A DNA stretch of 64,000 nt, taken from Aliiroseovarius pelagivivens (GTDB lineage: Bacteria > Pseudomonadota > Alphaproteobacteria > Rhodobacterales > Rhodobacteraceae). This document shows, piece by piece, positions 39,947 through 49,099 of this stretch. The first letter of the stretch is position 1. The number at the start of each line of letters is the position of its first letter. The position numbers and the translations under genes are program-made. The notes under the pieces were generated by a model. The model was not told the DNA's origin, did not search any database, and worked only from the letters and a program-made list of their open reading frames with translations. The DNA lies in contig NZ_OMOI01000001.1 in the NCBI RefSeq assembly GCF_900302485.1, positions 930,001-994,000 of the forward strand, given 5' to 3'.

Positions 39947-41604
39947 GTGCTGACCGTCTGATTTACCTCCCGTTGGGGGGCGCCGGCGAGATCGGCATGA
40001 ACGCCTATGTCTATGGCTATGGCAAGCCCGGCAAGGAACGTCTGATCCTTGTGGATCTGGGCGTCACCTTCCCGGATATGGATACGACACCGGGTGTAAA
40101 CCTGATTATGCCCGATATTTCGTGGCTTGCGGCAAATGTCGACCGTTTGGAAGCGATTTTCATCACCCACGCGCACGAGGATCACGTGGGCGCAGTGGGT
40201 CGGTTGTATTCGAAACTGAAGGCGCCGATCCATGCACGTCCATTCACCCGATATCATGCGCAGCGCAAGATGGAGGAAGCAGGACAGGTGCCCGAAGCGG
40301 TGATCACGGCTGGTGTCTATCCACAGGTAATCGAAGCTGGGCCGTTTAAAGTCAGCTATCTTCCGCTCAGCCATTCGATTCCCGAAAGTGCGGGTTTGAT
40401 CATCGACACACCTGCGGGCCGGATCGTGCATACGGGCGATTTCAAACTGGATGAAACACCGGTTCTGGGCGACGCATTTGATGAAGAGCTGTGGCGCGAG
40501 GTGGCGAAGCCCGGTGTGAAAGCACTGGTCTGCGACTCGACCAACGTGTTTTCCCCCGCTCCGGGCCGCTCGGAAGCCGAGGTCGGCCCCGAGCTGGTAA
40601 CGCTGTTGAAAGACGCCCCCCATATGGTGGTAGCAACCACATTTGCCTCGAACGTGGCGCGGGTAAAGCAGCTCGCGGACGCGGGTAAGGCTGCAGGCCG
40701 CTCGGTCTGTCTGTTGGGACGCGCCATGCGGCGGATGGTTCAGGCGGGGATCGAGACCTCGGTTCTTCACGACTTCCCAACCACGGTGACGCCGGAAGAC
40801 GCGCGCGATATTCCTCGCGAGAACCTGATGCTGATCGTGACCGGATCGCAGGGCGAACGCCGTGCCGCTTCGGCGCAATTGGCGCGCGGAAAATATATGG
40901 GCTTATCGATGGCGGAAGGGGACATGTTCCTGTTCTCGTCCAAGACCATTCCGGGCAACGAACGCGGTGTAATCCGCATTATGAACGCGTTTTCCGAGAT
41001 GGGAGTCGAACTGGTAGCCGAAAACGATCGCTATCACGTGTCCGGTCACGCCAATCGCCCCGATTTGCTACGTGTGCACGAGATCATTGACCCGCAGATG
41101 GTTATCCCAATGCACGGCGAGCACCGCCATCTGCGCGAACACGCCAAACTGGCCGAACAGGGCGGACGGTCCTCGTTGGTCGTGGTGAATGGCGCGGTCT
41201 GTGACCTGACCGGCGATGTGCCACATGTGGTGGAACATGTTGAAACGGATCGGATCTATCTGGACGGAGACATCCTGATCGGTGCCCTGGACGGGATCGT
41301 CCGCGACCGGATCCGGTTGGCGTTGAATGGCCATGTGATTGTGAATGTCATTTTGGATGGCAACGAACCGCTGGGCGAACCGTGGGTCGAGCTGATGGGC
41401 CTGCCCGAGGTCGGCAAATCCAAAGCGCCGCTTGTCGACGTGTTGGAACAGGATCTGGGCCAGTTCCTGATGCGTGCGTCAAACAAGACGTTGCGTGACG
41501 AAGACAAGCTGGGCGATGAACTGAAACGCATCGCACGCAAGTCCACCAATGACGAGATTGGGCGCAAGCCGGAAGTGACCATCGTGGTCAGCCGGTTGGA
41601 GTGA
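39943..41604 (+). CDS. rnj: Ribonuclease J
   Basis: A 553-residue beta-CASP metallo-beta-lactamase ribonuclease with 5'-exo and endonuclease activity in mRNA turnover and rRNA maturation. The zinc motif ITHAHEDHVGAVG (HxHxDH, about 74-82), SHSIPESAG, HTGDFKLDETPV and the beta-CASP segment ending in GHANRPDL and PMHGEHRHL are present. The N-terminal PLGGAGEIGMNAYVYGYG is typical of RNase J. ATGA overlap with coaX. A strong terminator follows. Confidence 0.94.
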   Translation: MSADRLIYLPLGGAGEIGMNAYVYGYGKPGKERLILVDLGVTFPDMDTTPGVNLIMPDISWLAANVDRLEAIFITHAHEDHVGAVGRLYSKLKAPIHARPFTRYHAQRKMEEAGQVPEAVITAGVYPQVIEAGPFKVSYLPLSHSIPESAGLIIDTPAGRIVHTGDFKLDETPVLGDAFDEELWREVAKPGVKALVCDSTNVFSPAPGRSEAEVGPELVTLLKDAPHMVVATTFASNVARVKQLADAGKAAGRSVCLLGRAMRRMVQAGIETSVLHDFPTTVTPEDARDIPRENLMLIVTGSQGERRAASAQLARGKYMGLSMAEGDMFLFSSKTIPGNERGVIRIMNAFSEMGVELVAENDRYHVSGHANRPDLLRVHEIIDPQMVIPMHGEHRHLREHAKLAEQGGRSSLVVVNGAVCDLTGDVPHVVEHVETDRIYLDGDILIGALDGIVRDRIRLALNGHVIVNVILDGNEPLGEPWVELMGLPEVGKSKAPLVDVLEQDLGQFLMRASNKTLRDEDKLGDELKRIARKSTNDEIGRKPEVTIVVSRLE

Positions 41605-41625
41605 TCCAGTCTTAAGAGCTGAAAC

Positions 41626-41661
41626 AAAAAAACGCGACGCCTGATTGGGCGTCGCGTTTTT
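41626..41661. terminator. Intrinsic, probably bidirectional terminator
   Basis: CGCGACGCC and GGCGTCGCG form a perfect 9-bp GC-rich stem (41633-41641 and 41648-41656) with a six-base loop. An A-run precedes it and a T-run follows, so it can end both the rnj transcript and the convergent helicase transcript. Confidence 0.92.
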
Positions 41662-41684
41662 AGTTGTGCAGAGTGGCGCTGGAG

Positions 41685-43148
41685 TTATCCCGCGCGCCGC
41701 TCATCAAAACTTTTGGCGATGAACTCGGGCAGGTGATCGCCCATGCCAACAACCTTATTGCCGCCGCCGCGATTGTTGCCACGGCCACGAGGTTTGTTAC
41801 GCTCGTTACGCTCGTTACGCTCGTTACGCTCGTTGCGTTCTGGCTTGGCTTCGGGCTGTGGCTGTTCCGCAGGCGCGGCCTCGACCACGTCTTCTTTAGG
41901 CTTCTCGGTCCTGCGCTTACGGACGGGCTTTTCGGCCTTTTCTTCATCCGGCTTTGCGCGGCTGCGCTTGGGCTTTTCGTCCTTCAATGGGCTATCGGCC
42001 TTCAGAGGATTGTCGACTCGCGGAACGGCGTTCTCGATCAAGCGCTCAATAGCATCCAGGTTCTTTTCGTCGCGCGGCTCGCAGATCATGATGGCTTTGC
42101 CTTCACGCCCGGCGCGCCCGGTGCGCCCGATACGGTGAACGTAGTCTTCCGCATGGCCCGGCACATCATAGTTGAACACGTGGCTGACATTCGGAATATC
42201 AAGCCCACGGGCCGCCACATCCGACGCACACAAGAACCGAAGCGTGCCTGCACGGAACCCATCAAGTACTTCCATGCGCTTGGACTGTTCCAGATCCCCG
42301 TGGATTGGGGCCGCGTCATAGCCGTACTTGCTAAGAGATTTCGCGCAGATATCTACATCTGTCTTCCGGTTGCAGAAAATGATCGCGTTGGAGCATTTAT
42401 CGCCTTCACGGTCGATCAGAGCCCGAAGAAGCTTGCGCTTTTCGCTGGCAGCTCGATCACGACGCGACGCTTTGAACATGCACAATTCCTGCGTGATCGT
42501 CTCGGATGTGGTGGCCTGACGGGCAACCTCGATCCGTTCGGGGTTCGACAGGAAGGTGTTGGTGATCCGTTCGATTTCCGGAGCCATCGTGGCCGAGAAG
42601 AACAGCGTCTGGCGGGTGAACGGTGTCAGGCCAAAGATGCGTTCGATATCGGGGATGAAACCCATGTCCAGCATACGGTCGGCTTCGTCTACCACCATAA
42701 TCTGCACGCCAGTCAGCAGCAGCTTCCCACGTTCGAAATGGTCCAGCAAACGACCCGGCGTGGCAATCAGAACATCGACACCACGGTCGATCAGCTGATC
42801 TTGTTCTTTAAAGCTGACTCCGCCGATCAACAGCGCTTTGGTCAGTTTTACGTGTTTTGCGTAAACGTCGAAGTTTTCGGCAACCTGCGCGGCCAGCTCG
42901 CGAGTTGGGCAGAGCACCAGAGATCGCGGCATCCGCGCCCGTGCCCGACCGCGCGCAAGCGCAGAAATCATGGGCAGCGTGAACGAGGCTGTCTTGCCGG
43001 TGCCGGTCTGGGCGATGCCCAGCACGTCGCGGCCTTCAAGGGCAGGGGGAATAGCGCCTGCTTGAATGGGGGTGGGGCTTTCATAGCCCGCTTCGTCAAT
43101 AGCTTTCAGCACCTTGGGGCTGAGTTTCAAGTCAGAAAATTTGGTCAT
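41685..43148 (-). CDS. rhlE: DEAD-box RNA helicase, RhlE type
   Basis: A 487-residue ATP-dependent RNA helicase. Motifs in order: Q motif ESPTPIQAGAIP, AQTGTGKTASFTLP (I), PTRELA (Ia), TPGRLLDH (Ib), VVDEADRMLDMGF (II), FSATM (III), and YVHRIGRTGRAGREG (VI). Overall sequence is closest to RhlE-like helicases used in ribosome assembly and RNA decay. The C-terminal 110 residues are basic and low-complexity, with Ala/Pro/Glu/Lys runs and five tandem Asn-Glu-Arg triplets before an RGRGNNRGGG box. Its end faces rnj across the shared terminator. Confidence 0.92.
   Translation of the reverse strand: MTKFSDLKLSPKVLKAIDEAGYESPTPIQAGAIPPALEGRDVLGIAQTGTGKTASFTLPMISALARGRARARMPRSLVLCPTRELAAQVAENFDVYAKHVKLTKALLIGGVSFKEQDQLIDRGVDVLIATPGRLLDHFERGKLLLTGVQIMVVDEADRMLDMGFIPDIERIFGLTPFTRQTLFFSATMAPEIERITNTFLSNPERIEVARQATTSETITQELCMFKASRRDRAASEKRKLLRALIDREGDKCSNAIIFCNRKTDVDICAKSLSKYGYDAAPIHGDLEQSKRMEVLDGFRAGTLRFLCASDVAARGLDIPNVSHVFNYDVPGHAEDYVHRIGRTGRAGREGKAIMICEPRDEKNLDAIERLIENAVPRVDNPLKADSPLKDEKPKRSRAKPDEEKAEKPVRKRRTEKPKEDVVEAAPAEQPQPEAKPERNERNERNERNERNKPRGRGNNRGGGNKVVGMGDHLPEFIAKSFDERRAG
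41796..41840. repeat. 9-bp tandem repeat in the helicase C-terminus
   Basis: Four perfect copies of GTTACGCTC (plus strand) and a fifth with two mismatches, in frame with the helicase gene. Each encodes Asn-Glu-Arg on the minus strand. The perfect DNA identity suggests recent slippage expansion and possible length variation between strains. Confidence 0.9.
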
Positions 43149-43324
43149 GTATGTCCTGTTTCACGGACATCCTGCGCCCGTGCGGCTTAATAAGGGAAGC
43201 CCGTTTGGCGTGCGCTTTCGCGTCCCTTCTGATGACGAAGTGCCTAAAGAAAAAAGGCGCTAGGGTCAATGACATGGGTCAGATTGCGTGAATTACGGAC
43301 GAAAACTCGCCGCTGTTGCACGGA

Positions 43325-43948
43325 TCACGCGCCAGAATGCAGCTTTGGCCGGAACCCGGCGCGCAATATAGCGACCGTTGGGGCTGGGGTCAGAACCTCT
43401 ACCATTGTGTTTGGGCGGGCAGCAGAGGTGCTGTATCCGTGCTTGGAAAAGCGACGGGCGAGGGCACCAAGCAATAGGTGCGGATTCTGGTCCAGCAAAA
43501 TGAACGTCCCGTCAGGCAGATCCGAGCAATGGGCCATATGTCGGACCTGCTGTCGGCTGCGGGTCACGCGGGCTTTGTGCAGCATGCGATCGATCTGTTG
43601 GTGCCCCATAAGGCCATACGCTTCTTCCCACGCAGACTTGAAGGCGCGGTAGGCGTCAGGACGACAATAGGCGCAGGGACGATGGCCGGCGGCAAGTCCG
43701 ACGGCTTCATCAAGGAAGAATAAAGGTGTCCACGCGCGCACAGGCATCGGGCCGTGATAGCGTCCCCTGGGATGCGTCAGGTCGCAGATGATCCAGTGTT
43801 GGTGCTTCCAACGCGACGTACCAAGACGCCCTTCAGTGAAAGGCAGAATACCCCGGTTCCCGGTGAACATGCCGCGTGCGGGATCCGCCACGATCTCGCC
43901 CGTTGGCAAAACGCGGTTTTGCAGGGGCGAAGGGCGTGGCGGGCACAT
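43325..43948 (-). CDS. Conserved hypothetical protein downstream of prfC
   Basis: A 207-residue protein I recognise only as a recurring bacterial hypothetical that starts MCPPRPSPLQNRVLPTGEI. Features are a Trp/His-rich middle (SRWKHQHWIICDLTHPRGRYHG), a CxxC in GHRPCAYCRPDAY that may bind metal, and a basic C-terminal third with DGTFILLDQNPHLLL. No catalytic signature can be named. It begins four bases after the prfC stop, so it is probably co-transcribed with prfC. Whether it takes part in translation is unknown. Confidence 0.72.
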   Translation of the reverse strand: MCPPRPSPLQNRVLPTGEIVADPARGMFTGNRGILPFTEGRLGTSRWKHQHWIICDLTHPRGRYHGPMPVRAWTPLFFLDEAVGLAAGHRPCAYCRPDAYRAFKSAWEEAYGLMGHQQIDRMLHKARVTRSRQQVRHMAHCSDLPDGTFILLDQNPHLLLGALARRFSKHGYSTSAARPNTMVEVLTPAPTVAILRAGFRPKLHSGA

Positions 43949-43951
43949 GGC

Positions 43952-45559
43952 TTACACCATCATTTCCTTGGTGGCGGACAATGTCAGATCGGGATAATCG
44001 CGTTCAACCCGGTCGATATCCCATTGAAGGCGCGTCAAAAACACCGGATCGCCATCGTTGTCATGGGCGATGTGCTGTTTATTGGAATTCACCAGCTTCT
44101 CGACCTCGTCCTTGTCGCCAAGGATCCAGCGGGCCGAGGTGAACTGTGACTGTTCAAAGCGTACCGGCAGACCGTATTCCAGCTCGATCCGGCTGGCGAG
44201 CACTTCGAACTGAAGCGCGCCGACAACGCCGACGATGAAGCCCGAGCCGATGTTCGGTTTGAATACCTTGGCGGCACCTTCTTCCGCAAACTGCATCAGC
44301 GCCTTTTCGAGGTGCTTGGCTTTCATAGGATCGCCCGCCCGCACGACTTGCAGCAGTTCGGGCGCGAAAGACGGAATGCCGGTGGCGCGGATCATCTCGC
44401 CTTCGGTCAGAGTGTCACCAATGCGCAGTTGTCCGTGGTTCGGAATACCGATGATGTCGCCCGCCCATGCCTCTTCCGCCAGTTCACGGTCTGAAGCAAG
44501 GAACAACACAGGGTTCGACACGGCCATCGGTTTTTTCGATCGCACATGGGTCAGTTTCATACCACGTTTGAAATGTCCCGAGGCCAGACGCATGAACGCC
44601 ACACGGTCGCGGTGCTTCGGGTCCATGTTCGCTTGAACTTTGAAGACAAAGCCAGCGACCTTCTTTTCCTCGGGTGCAATGGTGCGAGGAGAAGCCTGTT
44701 GGGGTTGGGGTTCGGGGCCATAATTGGCGATACCCTGCATCAGTTCCTGCACGCCGAACGAGTTGATGGCCGAGCCGAACCAGATCGGCGTCATATGGCC
44801 TTCGAGCACCGACTGCGGGTCGATCGTGGGCAGAAGCTCTTTGGCCATCTCGACCTCTTCCAAGAACTTCTCAAGCAGGTGCTCGGGCACGTGCTCGGCC
44901 AGTTTTGGGTCGTCCAGACCGTTGATCTCGATGGTCTCGGCGACGACGTTTCGGTCGGCGCGGTCCATCAGTTCCAGACGGTCATTCAGAAGGTCATAGG
45001 TGCCCATGAAATCGCGACCCATGCCGATGGGCCAGCTGGCAGGGGATACGTCGATGGCCAGGTTCTCTTGGATTTCATCAATAATATCAAATGTATCGCG
45101 GCTTTCGCGGTCCATTTTGTTACAGAAGGTCAGGATCGGAAGGTCACGCAGGCGGCAGACCTCGAACAGTTTCTGCGTCTGGCTTTCCACACCTTTCGCG
45201 CCGTCGATCACCATGACGGCCGCGTCCACGGCAGTCAGCGTGCGATAGGTGTCTTCCGAGAAGTCGGAGTGGCCGGGCGTGTCGACAAGGTTGAAGCGAT
45301 ACTTGCCGAAATCGAACGACATGGCCGAGGCGGAAACCGAAATCCCCCGGTCTTGCTCCATCTTCATGAAGTCAGATCGCGTGCGTCGTGCTTCGCCCTT
45401 TGCGCGTACCTGTCCGGCCATCTGAATGGCGCCACCATACAGAAGGAATTTTTCAGTCAGGGTCGTCTTGCCGGCGTCCGGGTGGCTGATGATCGCAAAT
45501 GTGCGACGGCGCGCAATCTCGGGCGGCAATTCGGGGCGGTTTGTGTTCGTATCCAACAT
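43952..45559 (-). CDS. prfC: Peptide chain release factor 3
   Basis: A 535-residue translational GTPase that recycles RF1/RF2 from the ribosome. The GTP-binding set is clear: P-loop SHPDAGKTT (about 25-33), RGISVSASAM switch region, DTPGHSDFSEDTYR and NKMD. The ending near residue 530 matches RF3. The ATG at 45559 gives the family N-terminus (short leader then RRRTFAIISHPDAG); in-frame ATGs at 45568 and 45601 would add a Pro/Arg-rich tail not expected in RF3. Confidence 0.95.
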   Translation of the reverse strand: MLDTNTNRPELPPEIARRRTFAIISHPDAGKTTLTEKFLLYGGAIQMAGQVRAKGEARRTRSDFMKMEQDRGISVSASAMSFDFGKYRFNLVDTPGHSDFSEDTYRTLTAVDAAVMVIDGAKGVESQTQKLFEVCRLRDLPILTFCNKMDRESRDTFDIIDEIQENLAIDVSPASWPIGMGRDFMGTYDLLNDRLELMDRADRNVVAETIEINGLDDPKLAEHVPEHLLEKFLEEVEMAKELLPTIDPQSVLEGHMTPIWFGSAINSFGVQELMQGIANYGPEPQPQQASPRTIAPEEKKVAGFVFKVQANMDPKHRDRVAFMRLASGHFKRGMKLTHVRSKKPMAVSNPVLFLASDRELAEEAWAGDIIGIPNHGQLRIGDTLTEGEMIRATGIPSFAPELLQVVRAGDPMKAKHLEKALMQFAEEGAAKVFKPNIGSGFIVGVVGALQFEVLASRIELEYGLPVRFEQSQFTSARWILGDKDEVEKLVNSNKQHIAHDNDGDPVFLTRLQWDIDRVERDYPDLTLSATKEMMV

Positions 45560-45661
45560 GGGTCGCATATAGCGGCGAGGGCAGGGTGGTGCAACATGCA
45601 TGGACGCTTCCCTCGCGCCCGGTGCGCTGTTAGGTCTTGATCAAACACGGTGGAGGATAAG

Positions 45662-46441
45662 ATGGATCTGGGAATCTCTGGAAAACGCGCGCTGGTTTGC
45701 GCATCGTCCAAAGGATTGGGTTTTGGCTGCGCGCAGGCGCTGGCGCGCGAAGGCGTGTCGCTTGTGATGAATGCGCGTACCGAAGGACCGTTGCTTGAAG
45801 CGGCCGAGGTGATCCGCGCCGAAACAGGTGTCGAGGTCGTAACTGTTGCAGCCGACATCACCTCGGACGAGGGTCGAGCACGGGTTTTGGAAGCAGCGGG
45901 CGACGTTGATATCCTTGTGACCAATGCGGGCGGGCCGCCTCCGGGTACGTGGACGGACTGGGAACGCGATGCGTTCATTGCGGCGTTTGAGGCCAACATG
46001 CTGACACCAATTGCCTTGATGCAGGCGCTGATCCCGGGCATGGCAGATCGCGGCTGGGGCCGGGTTGTGAACATTACCAGCGTGTCCGTGAAAGCGCCGA
46101 TTGCCGTTCTGGGGCTGTCCAATACAGCGCGCACCGGACTGACCGGTTTTGTCGCCGGCGTGTCGCGTCAGATGGCGGGACAGGGTGTCATCATCAACAA
46201 TCTTCTGCCGGGGCTGCACGACACAGATCGCATGATCTCGTTGGATCAGGCTGCTGCGGATGCTGGCGGAATTTCTTTCGATGAAGCGCGGGCTGAAAAA
46301 TACAACACGCTTCCCGCAGGTCGCTATGGCACCAAGGAAGAGTTCGGCGCCACTTGTGCGTTCATGTGTTCGCAGCATGCTGGCTTCATGGTTGGCCAAA
46401 ATGTGCTGTTGGATGGTGGTGCCACGAATACGACGCTCTAA
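45662..46441 (+). CDS. Atypical SDR-family oxidoreductase lacking the YxxxK motif
   Basis: A 259-residue Rossmann-fold protein. The NAD(P) loop is CASSKGLGFG (13-22), DVDILVTNAGGPPPG carries the NAG motif (88-90) and NITS provides Ser140. Where catalytic Tyr and Lys are expected, thirteen residues after Ser140, the sequence is S153-N-T-A-R157, so the classical proton-relay pair is missing. The protein may have a shifted active site, a non-catalytic role or a different reaction. GGAGG at 45652-45656 supports ATG 45662. It is divergent from prfC. Confidence 0.85.
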   Translation: MDLGISGKRALVCASSKGLGFGCAQALAREGVSLVMNARTEGPLLEAAEVIRAETGVEVVTVAADITSDEGRARVLEAAGDVDILVTNAGGPPPGTWTDWERDAFIAAFEANMLTPIALMQALIPGMADRGWGRVVNITSVSVKAPIAVLGLSNTARTGLTGFVAGVSRQMAGQGVIINNLLPGLHDTDRMISLDQAAADAGGISFDEARAEKYNTLPAGRYGTKEEFGATCAFMCSQHAGFMVGQNVLLDGGATNTTL

Positions 46442-46545
46442 ATCTACTGGAATGGCAGGAAATGCCGGTGACGACTTGTGATTTTCACTGGCGTACATAA
46501 CTTTGCCGTCACACCAGTTTGACCGTCCGATAAGGGAGACGCAGA

Positions 46546-47589
46546 ATGCGAATGAATAAGCTTGCCAATGGTGCACTTGAGGTTAGTGCGCTTTCTCTGG
46601 GCTCGATGCTGTGGGGGTCAACGAATTCCGAGGCCGAAGGTCACGCTCAGATCGACATGTTTCTGGATCACGGCGGCAACTTCATCGACACGGCCGAGAT
46701 GTATCCGGTGAACCCGATCAAGGCAGAACGCTGCGGTGCATCCGAGGCCGTCATTGGCACATGGCTGGCCAAGACTGGGCGGCGTGACGATGTGGTCATC
46801 GCGACGAAAGTGTCTGGTGACAACCCCGGTTGGAAACGCGATGGCAAGGGCTATGACAGCGCGATCATCCATCAGGCGGTGGATGAGTCGCTGGATAAGC
46901 TGCAGACCGACTATATCGACATCTACCAGACCCACTGGCCTCTGCGTGGCAGTTATGCCTTCCGTCAGAACTGGACTTTTGATCCGTCGAACCAGAACCG
47001 CGAAGAAACAGAAGCCCATATGCGTGACGTTCTGACTGCCATGGCCGAGGTCGTGGCCGCGGGCAAAGTACGCCACTTCGGCCTGTCGAATGAAAGCGCT
47101 TGGGGCACGGCCCAATGGTTGCGTCTGGCCCGTGAAATGGGCGCGCCTGAGGTGATCTCGATCCAGAATGAATACAGCCTGATGTGCCGTCTGGCCGACA
47201 CCGATCTGGCCGAGATGTGCATGCAGGAAGGCGCGCGTGTTTTGTCTTATTCGCCGTTGGCGACGGGCCTTTTGTCCGGGAAGTACCAGAAAGGTGCCGT
47301 TCCTGATGGGTCTCGGCTTTCGATCTACCCCGGACTTGGTGGGCGTGTGACCGATCGTGCGTTCCCGGCCGTGGATGCCTATCAGGCGGTTGCGGACAAG
47401 CATGGCCTTGATCTGGTCCAGATGGCGTTGGCCTTCTCGGTCGGTCGGCCCTTCATGGGCTCTACGATCTTCGGTGCGTCCTCGATGGAGCAGCTGGGGC
47501 ATATTCTGGATGGTAAAGATCTGGTCTTGTCGGACGATGTTCTGGCCGATATCGACGCGGCACATCGCGCGCATCCTATGCCCTACTAA
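46546..47589 (+). CDS. Aldo/keto reductase (Tas-like)
   Basis: A 347-residue TIM-barrel oxidoreductase using NADPH. The catalytic tetrad is visible as D48 and Y53 in NFIDTAEMY, K88 in VVIATKVSG and H130 in DIYQTHWP. The C-terminal SVGRPFMGSTIFGASSMEQL forms the cofactor-binding end. Overall it resembles E. coli Tas and related AKR proteins with no firm substrate. AAGGGAG precedes the start. Genes on either side are not obviously linked to it. Confidence 0.9.
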   Translation: MRMNKLANGALEVSALSLGSMLWGSTNSEAEGHAQIDMFLDHGGNFIDTAEMYPVNPIKAERCGASEAVIGTWLAKTGRRDDVVIATKVSGDNPGWKRDGKGYDSAIIHQAVDESLDKLQTDYIDIYQTHWPLRGSYAFRQNWTFDPSNQNREETEAHMRDVLTAMAEVVAAGKVRHFGLSNESAWGTAQWLRLAREMGAPEVISIQNEYSLMCRLADTDLAEMCMQEGARVLSYSPLATGLLSGKYQKGAVPDGSRLSIYPGLGGRVTDRAFPAVDAYQAVADKHGLDLVQMALAFSVGRPFMGSTIFGASSMEQLGHILDGKDLVLSDDVLADIDAAHRAHPMPY

Positions 47590-47625
47590 GGGCTGGTGTG
47601 TTGGAACTCACGGACGGAGTTTGGA

Positions 47626-48147
47626 ATGATTGATCGACGATCTGTGTTGAAACTGGGGATGGTTGCCGCTGCGCCATCCTTGGTCGCGGCCTGCGTCAGC
47701 AATGGCGGTGTTGAATTTCACCGCAATACCAAACGTCCCATCAGTTCGACCACGCGCTTTGATGCGGCTCGTTTTGCCGGAGACTGGGTGATCCGGGGCG
47801 AGTTTGTGCATCCCGGTCAGAAGCCCCTTTACGGCAATGTCTCGGTCGAACACGGCGCAGGCGGCATCACTGGTATCACGCTGAGCAATGCAGCGAGCGC
47901 ACGAGAACGGTATGACGCACGGATGAGCACCCCTGGCCGGATCACCGTAGGCACCCCGCCTTTCGGCACGGAATACTGGGTGCTTTGGGTGGATGCTGAC
48001 TTTCGCACGGCTGCGATCGGTACACCTTCGGGAAGTTTCGGCTGGATCATCGACCGAAGCCGCACTGGCGGTGAAGATCGGATCAAGGCCGCGGCCGAGG
48101 TGCTGGCCTTCAACGGTTACGCCAAAGATCGGTTGCAAACGCGGTAG
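47626..48147 (+). CDS. Tat/lipoprotein lipocalin-like protein
   Basis: A 173-residue protein with a hybrid N-terminal signal: twin Arg at 4-5 (DRRSVLKLG) and the lipobox LVAAC with lipidated Cys23. This suggests export folded by Tat and anchoring in a membrane. The mature part has ARFAGDWVIRGEF, resembling the GxW signature at the start of lipocalin barrels, and WVLWVDADFRTAAIGTPSGSFGWIIDR, matching a late barrel strand pair. Blc-like lipocalins bind lipids in the envelope. The similarity is modest, so the family call is tentative. Confidence 0.68.
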   Translation: MIDRRSVLKLGMVAAAPSLVAACVSNGGVEFHRNTKRPISSTTRFDAARFAGDWVIRGEFVHPGQKPLYGNVSVEHGAGGITGITLSNAASARERYDARMSTPGRITVGTPPFGTEYWVLWVDADFRTAAIGTPSGSFGWIIDRSRTGGEDRIKAAAEVLAFNGYAKDRLQTR

Positions 48148-48191
48148 AGCACGCGCTTGCGAAGGAGCGTGGGACATGCGAAGCCGTGATC

Positions 48192-49094
48192 ATGCAAGCT
48201 TGGATCCCCATCACCATACTGGCCGCGTTCTCGCAGAACCTGCGATTTATGCTGCAAAAGCGGCTGAAGGATACACGGCTTAGCGCGACAGGGGCCACCT
48301 TCGCGCGGTTTGTCTATTCGGCCCCGCTGGTGGCGGTGCTGATGGCGGGCTATTTCGCGGTCACCGGGCTGGATGTACCACGGCCCGACGCGCGATTTTT
48401 TGTCTTTGCCTTCACCGGCGGAATTGCCCAGATTCTGGCGACGATCTGTGTGGTTGCGCTGTTTGCTGAACGCAATTTCGCTGTTGGGATCACCTTCAAA
48501 AAGACCGAGGTCGTACTAACCGCCTTGACCGGACTTTTGGTGCTTGGCGAAGGGATCGGAATGGCCGGAGCGCTGGCGATTGGCATCGGGTTCTTCGGGT
48601 TGATCCTTCTGTCTGACCCACCGGAGGGTGGGAAAGGCTGGCGCCGGTTTTTCAACAAGGCGGCCGCCTTGGGGCTTGGGGCTGGGCTGCTCTTTTCCTT
48701 TTCGGCCATCGGGTACCGCGGCGCATCCCTGTCGTTGGGTGTCGAGGATGTGGTGTCGCGTGCAGGCTTCACCTTGGCCATTGTCACTGCGTTTCAGTCG
48801 CTTGTCATGGCCAGCTGGATGGTCCTGCGCGAGAAAGGCGAAGTCACCCGCGTGCTCAAAGCGTGGCGCGTGGGCGTGCTGGTTGGGCTAAGCTCGATGA
48901 TCGGCAGTTTCTGCTGGTTCACAGCCTTCACGCTGCAAAACGCGGCCCTTGTCAAAGCGCTTGGTCAGGTTGAGCTTCTGTTTTCCTACGCCGCCACGCT
49001 TTTCGTGTTCCGAGAAAAGGTCAGCGGGCGCGAGTATGCGGGAACCGCGCTGATCCTTGCCTCGGTCCTCGTGCTGGTTCTGTACTTGAAATAG
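48192..49094 (+). CDS. DMT-superfamily (EamA-type) transporter
   Basis: A 300-residue inner-membrane protein with about ten transmembrane helices in two repeated halves, the architecture of EamA drug/metabolite exporters. FKKTEVVLTALTGLLVLGEG in the first half and ALGQVELLFSYAATLFVFREKVSGREYAGTALI in the second are equivalent family segments. The exported compound is unknown. Start at ATG 48192; a GTG at 48186 is in frame but no ribosome site distinguishes the two. Confidence 0.85.
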   Translation: MQAWIPITILAAFSQNLRFMLQKRLKDTRLSATGATFARFVYSAPLVAVLMAGYFAVTGLDVPRPDARFFVFAFTGGIAQILATICVVALFAERNFAVGITFKKTEVVLTALTGLLVLGEGIGMAGALAIGIGFFGLILLSDPPEGGKGWRRFFNKAAALGLGAGLLFSFSAIGYRGASLSLGVEDVVSRAGFTLAIVTAFQSLVMASWMVLREKGEVTRVLKAWRVGVLVGLSSMIGSFCWFTAFTLQNAALVKALGQVELLFSYAATLFVFREKVSGREYAGTALILASVLVLVLYLK

Positions 49095-49099
49095 CGCCG

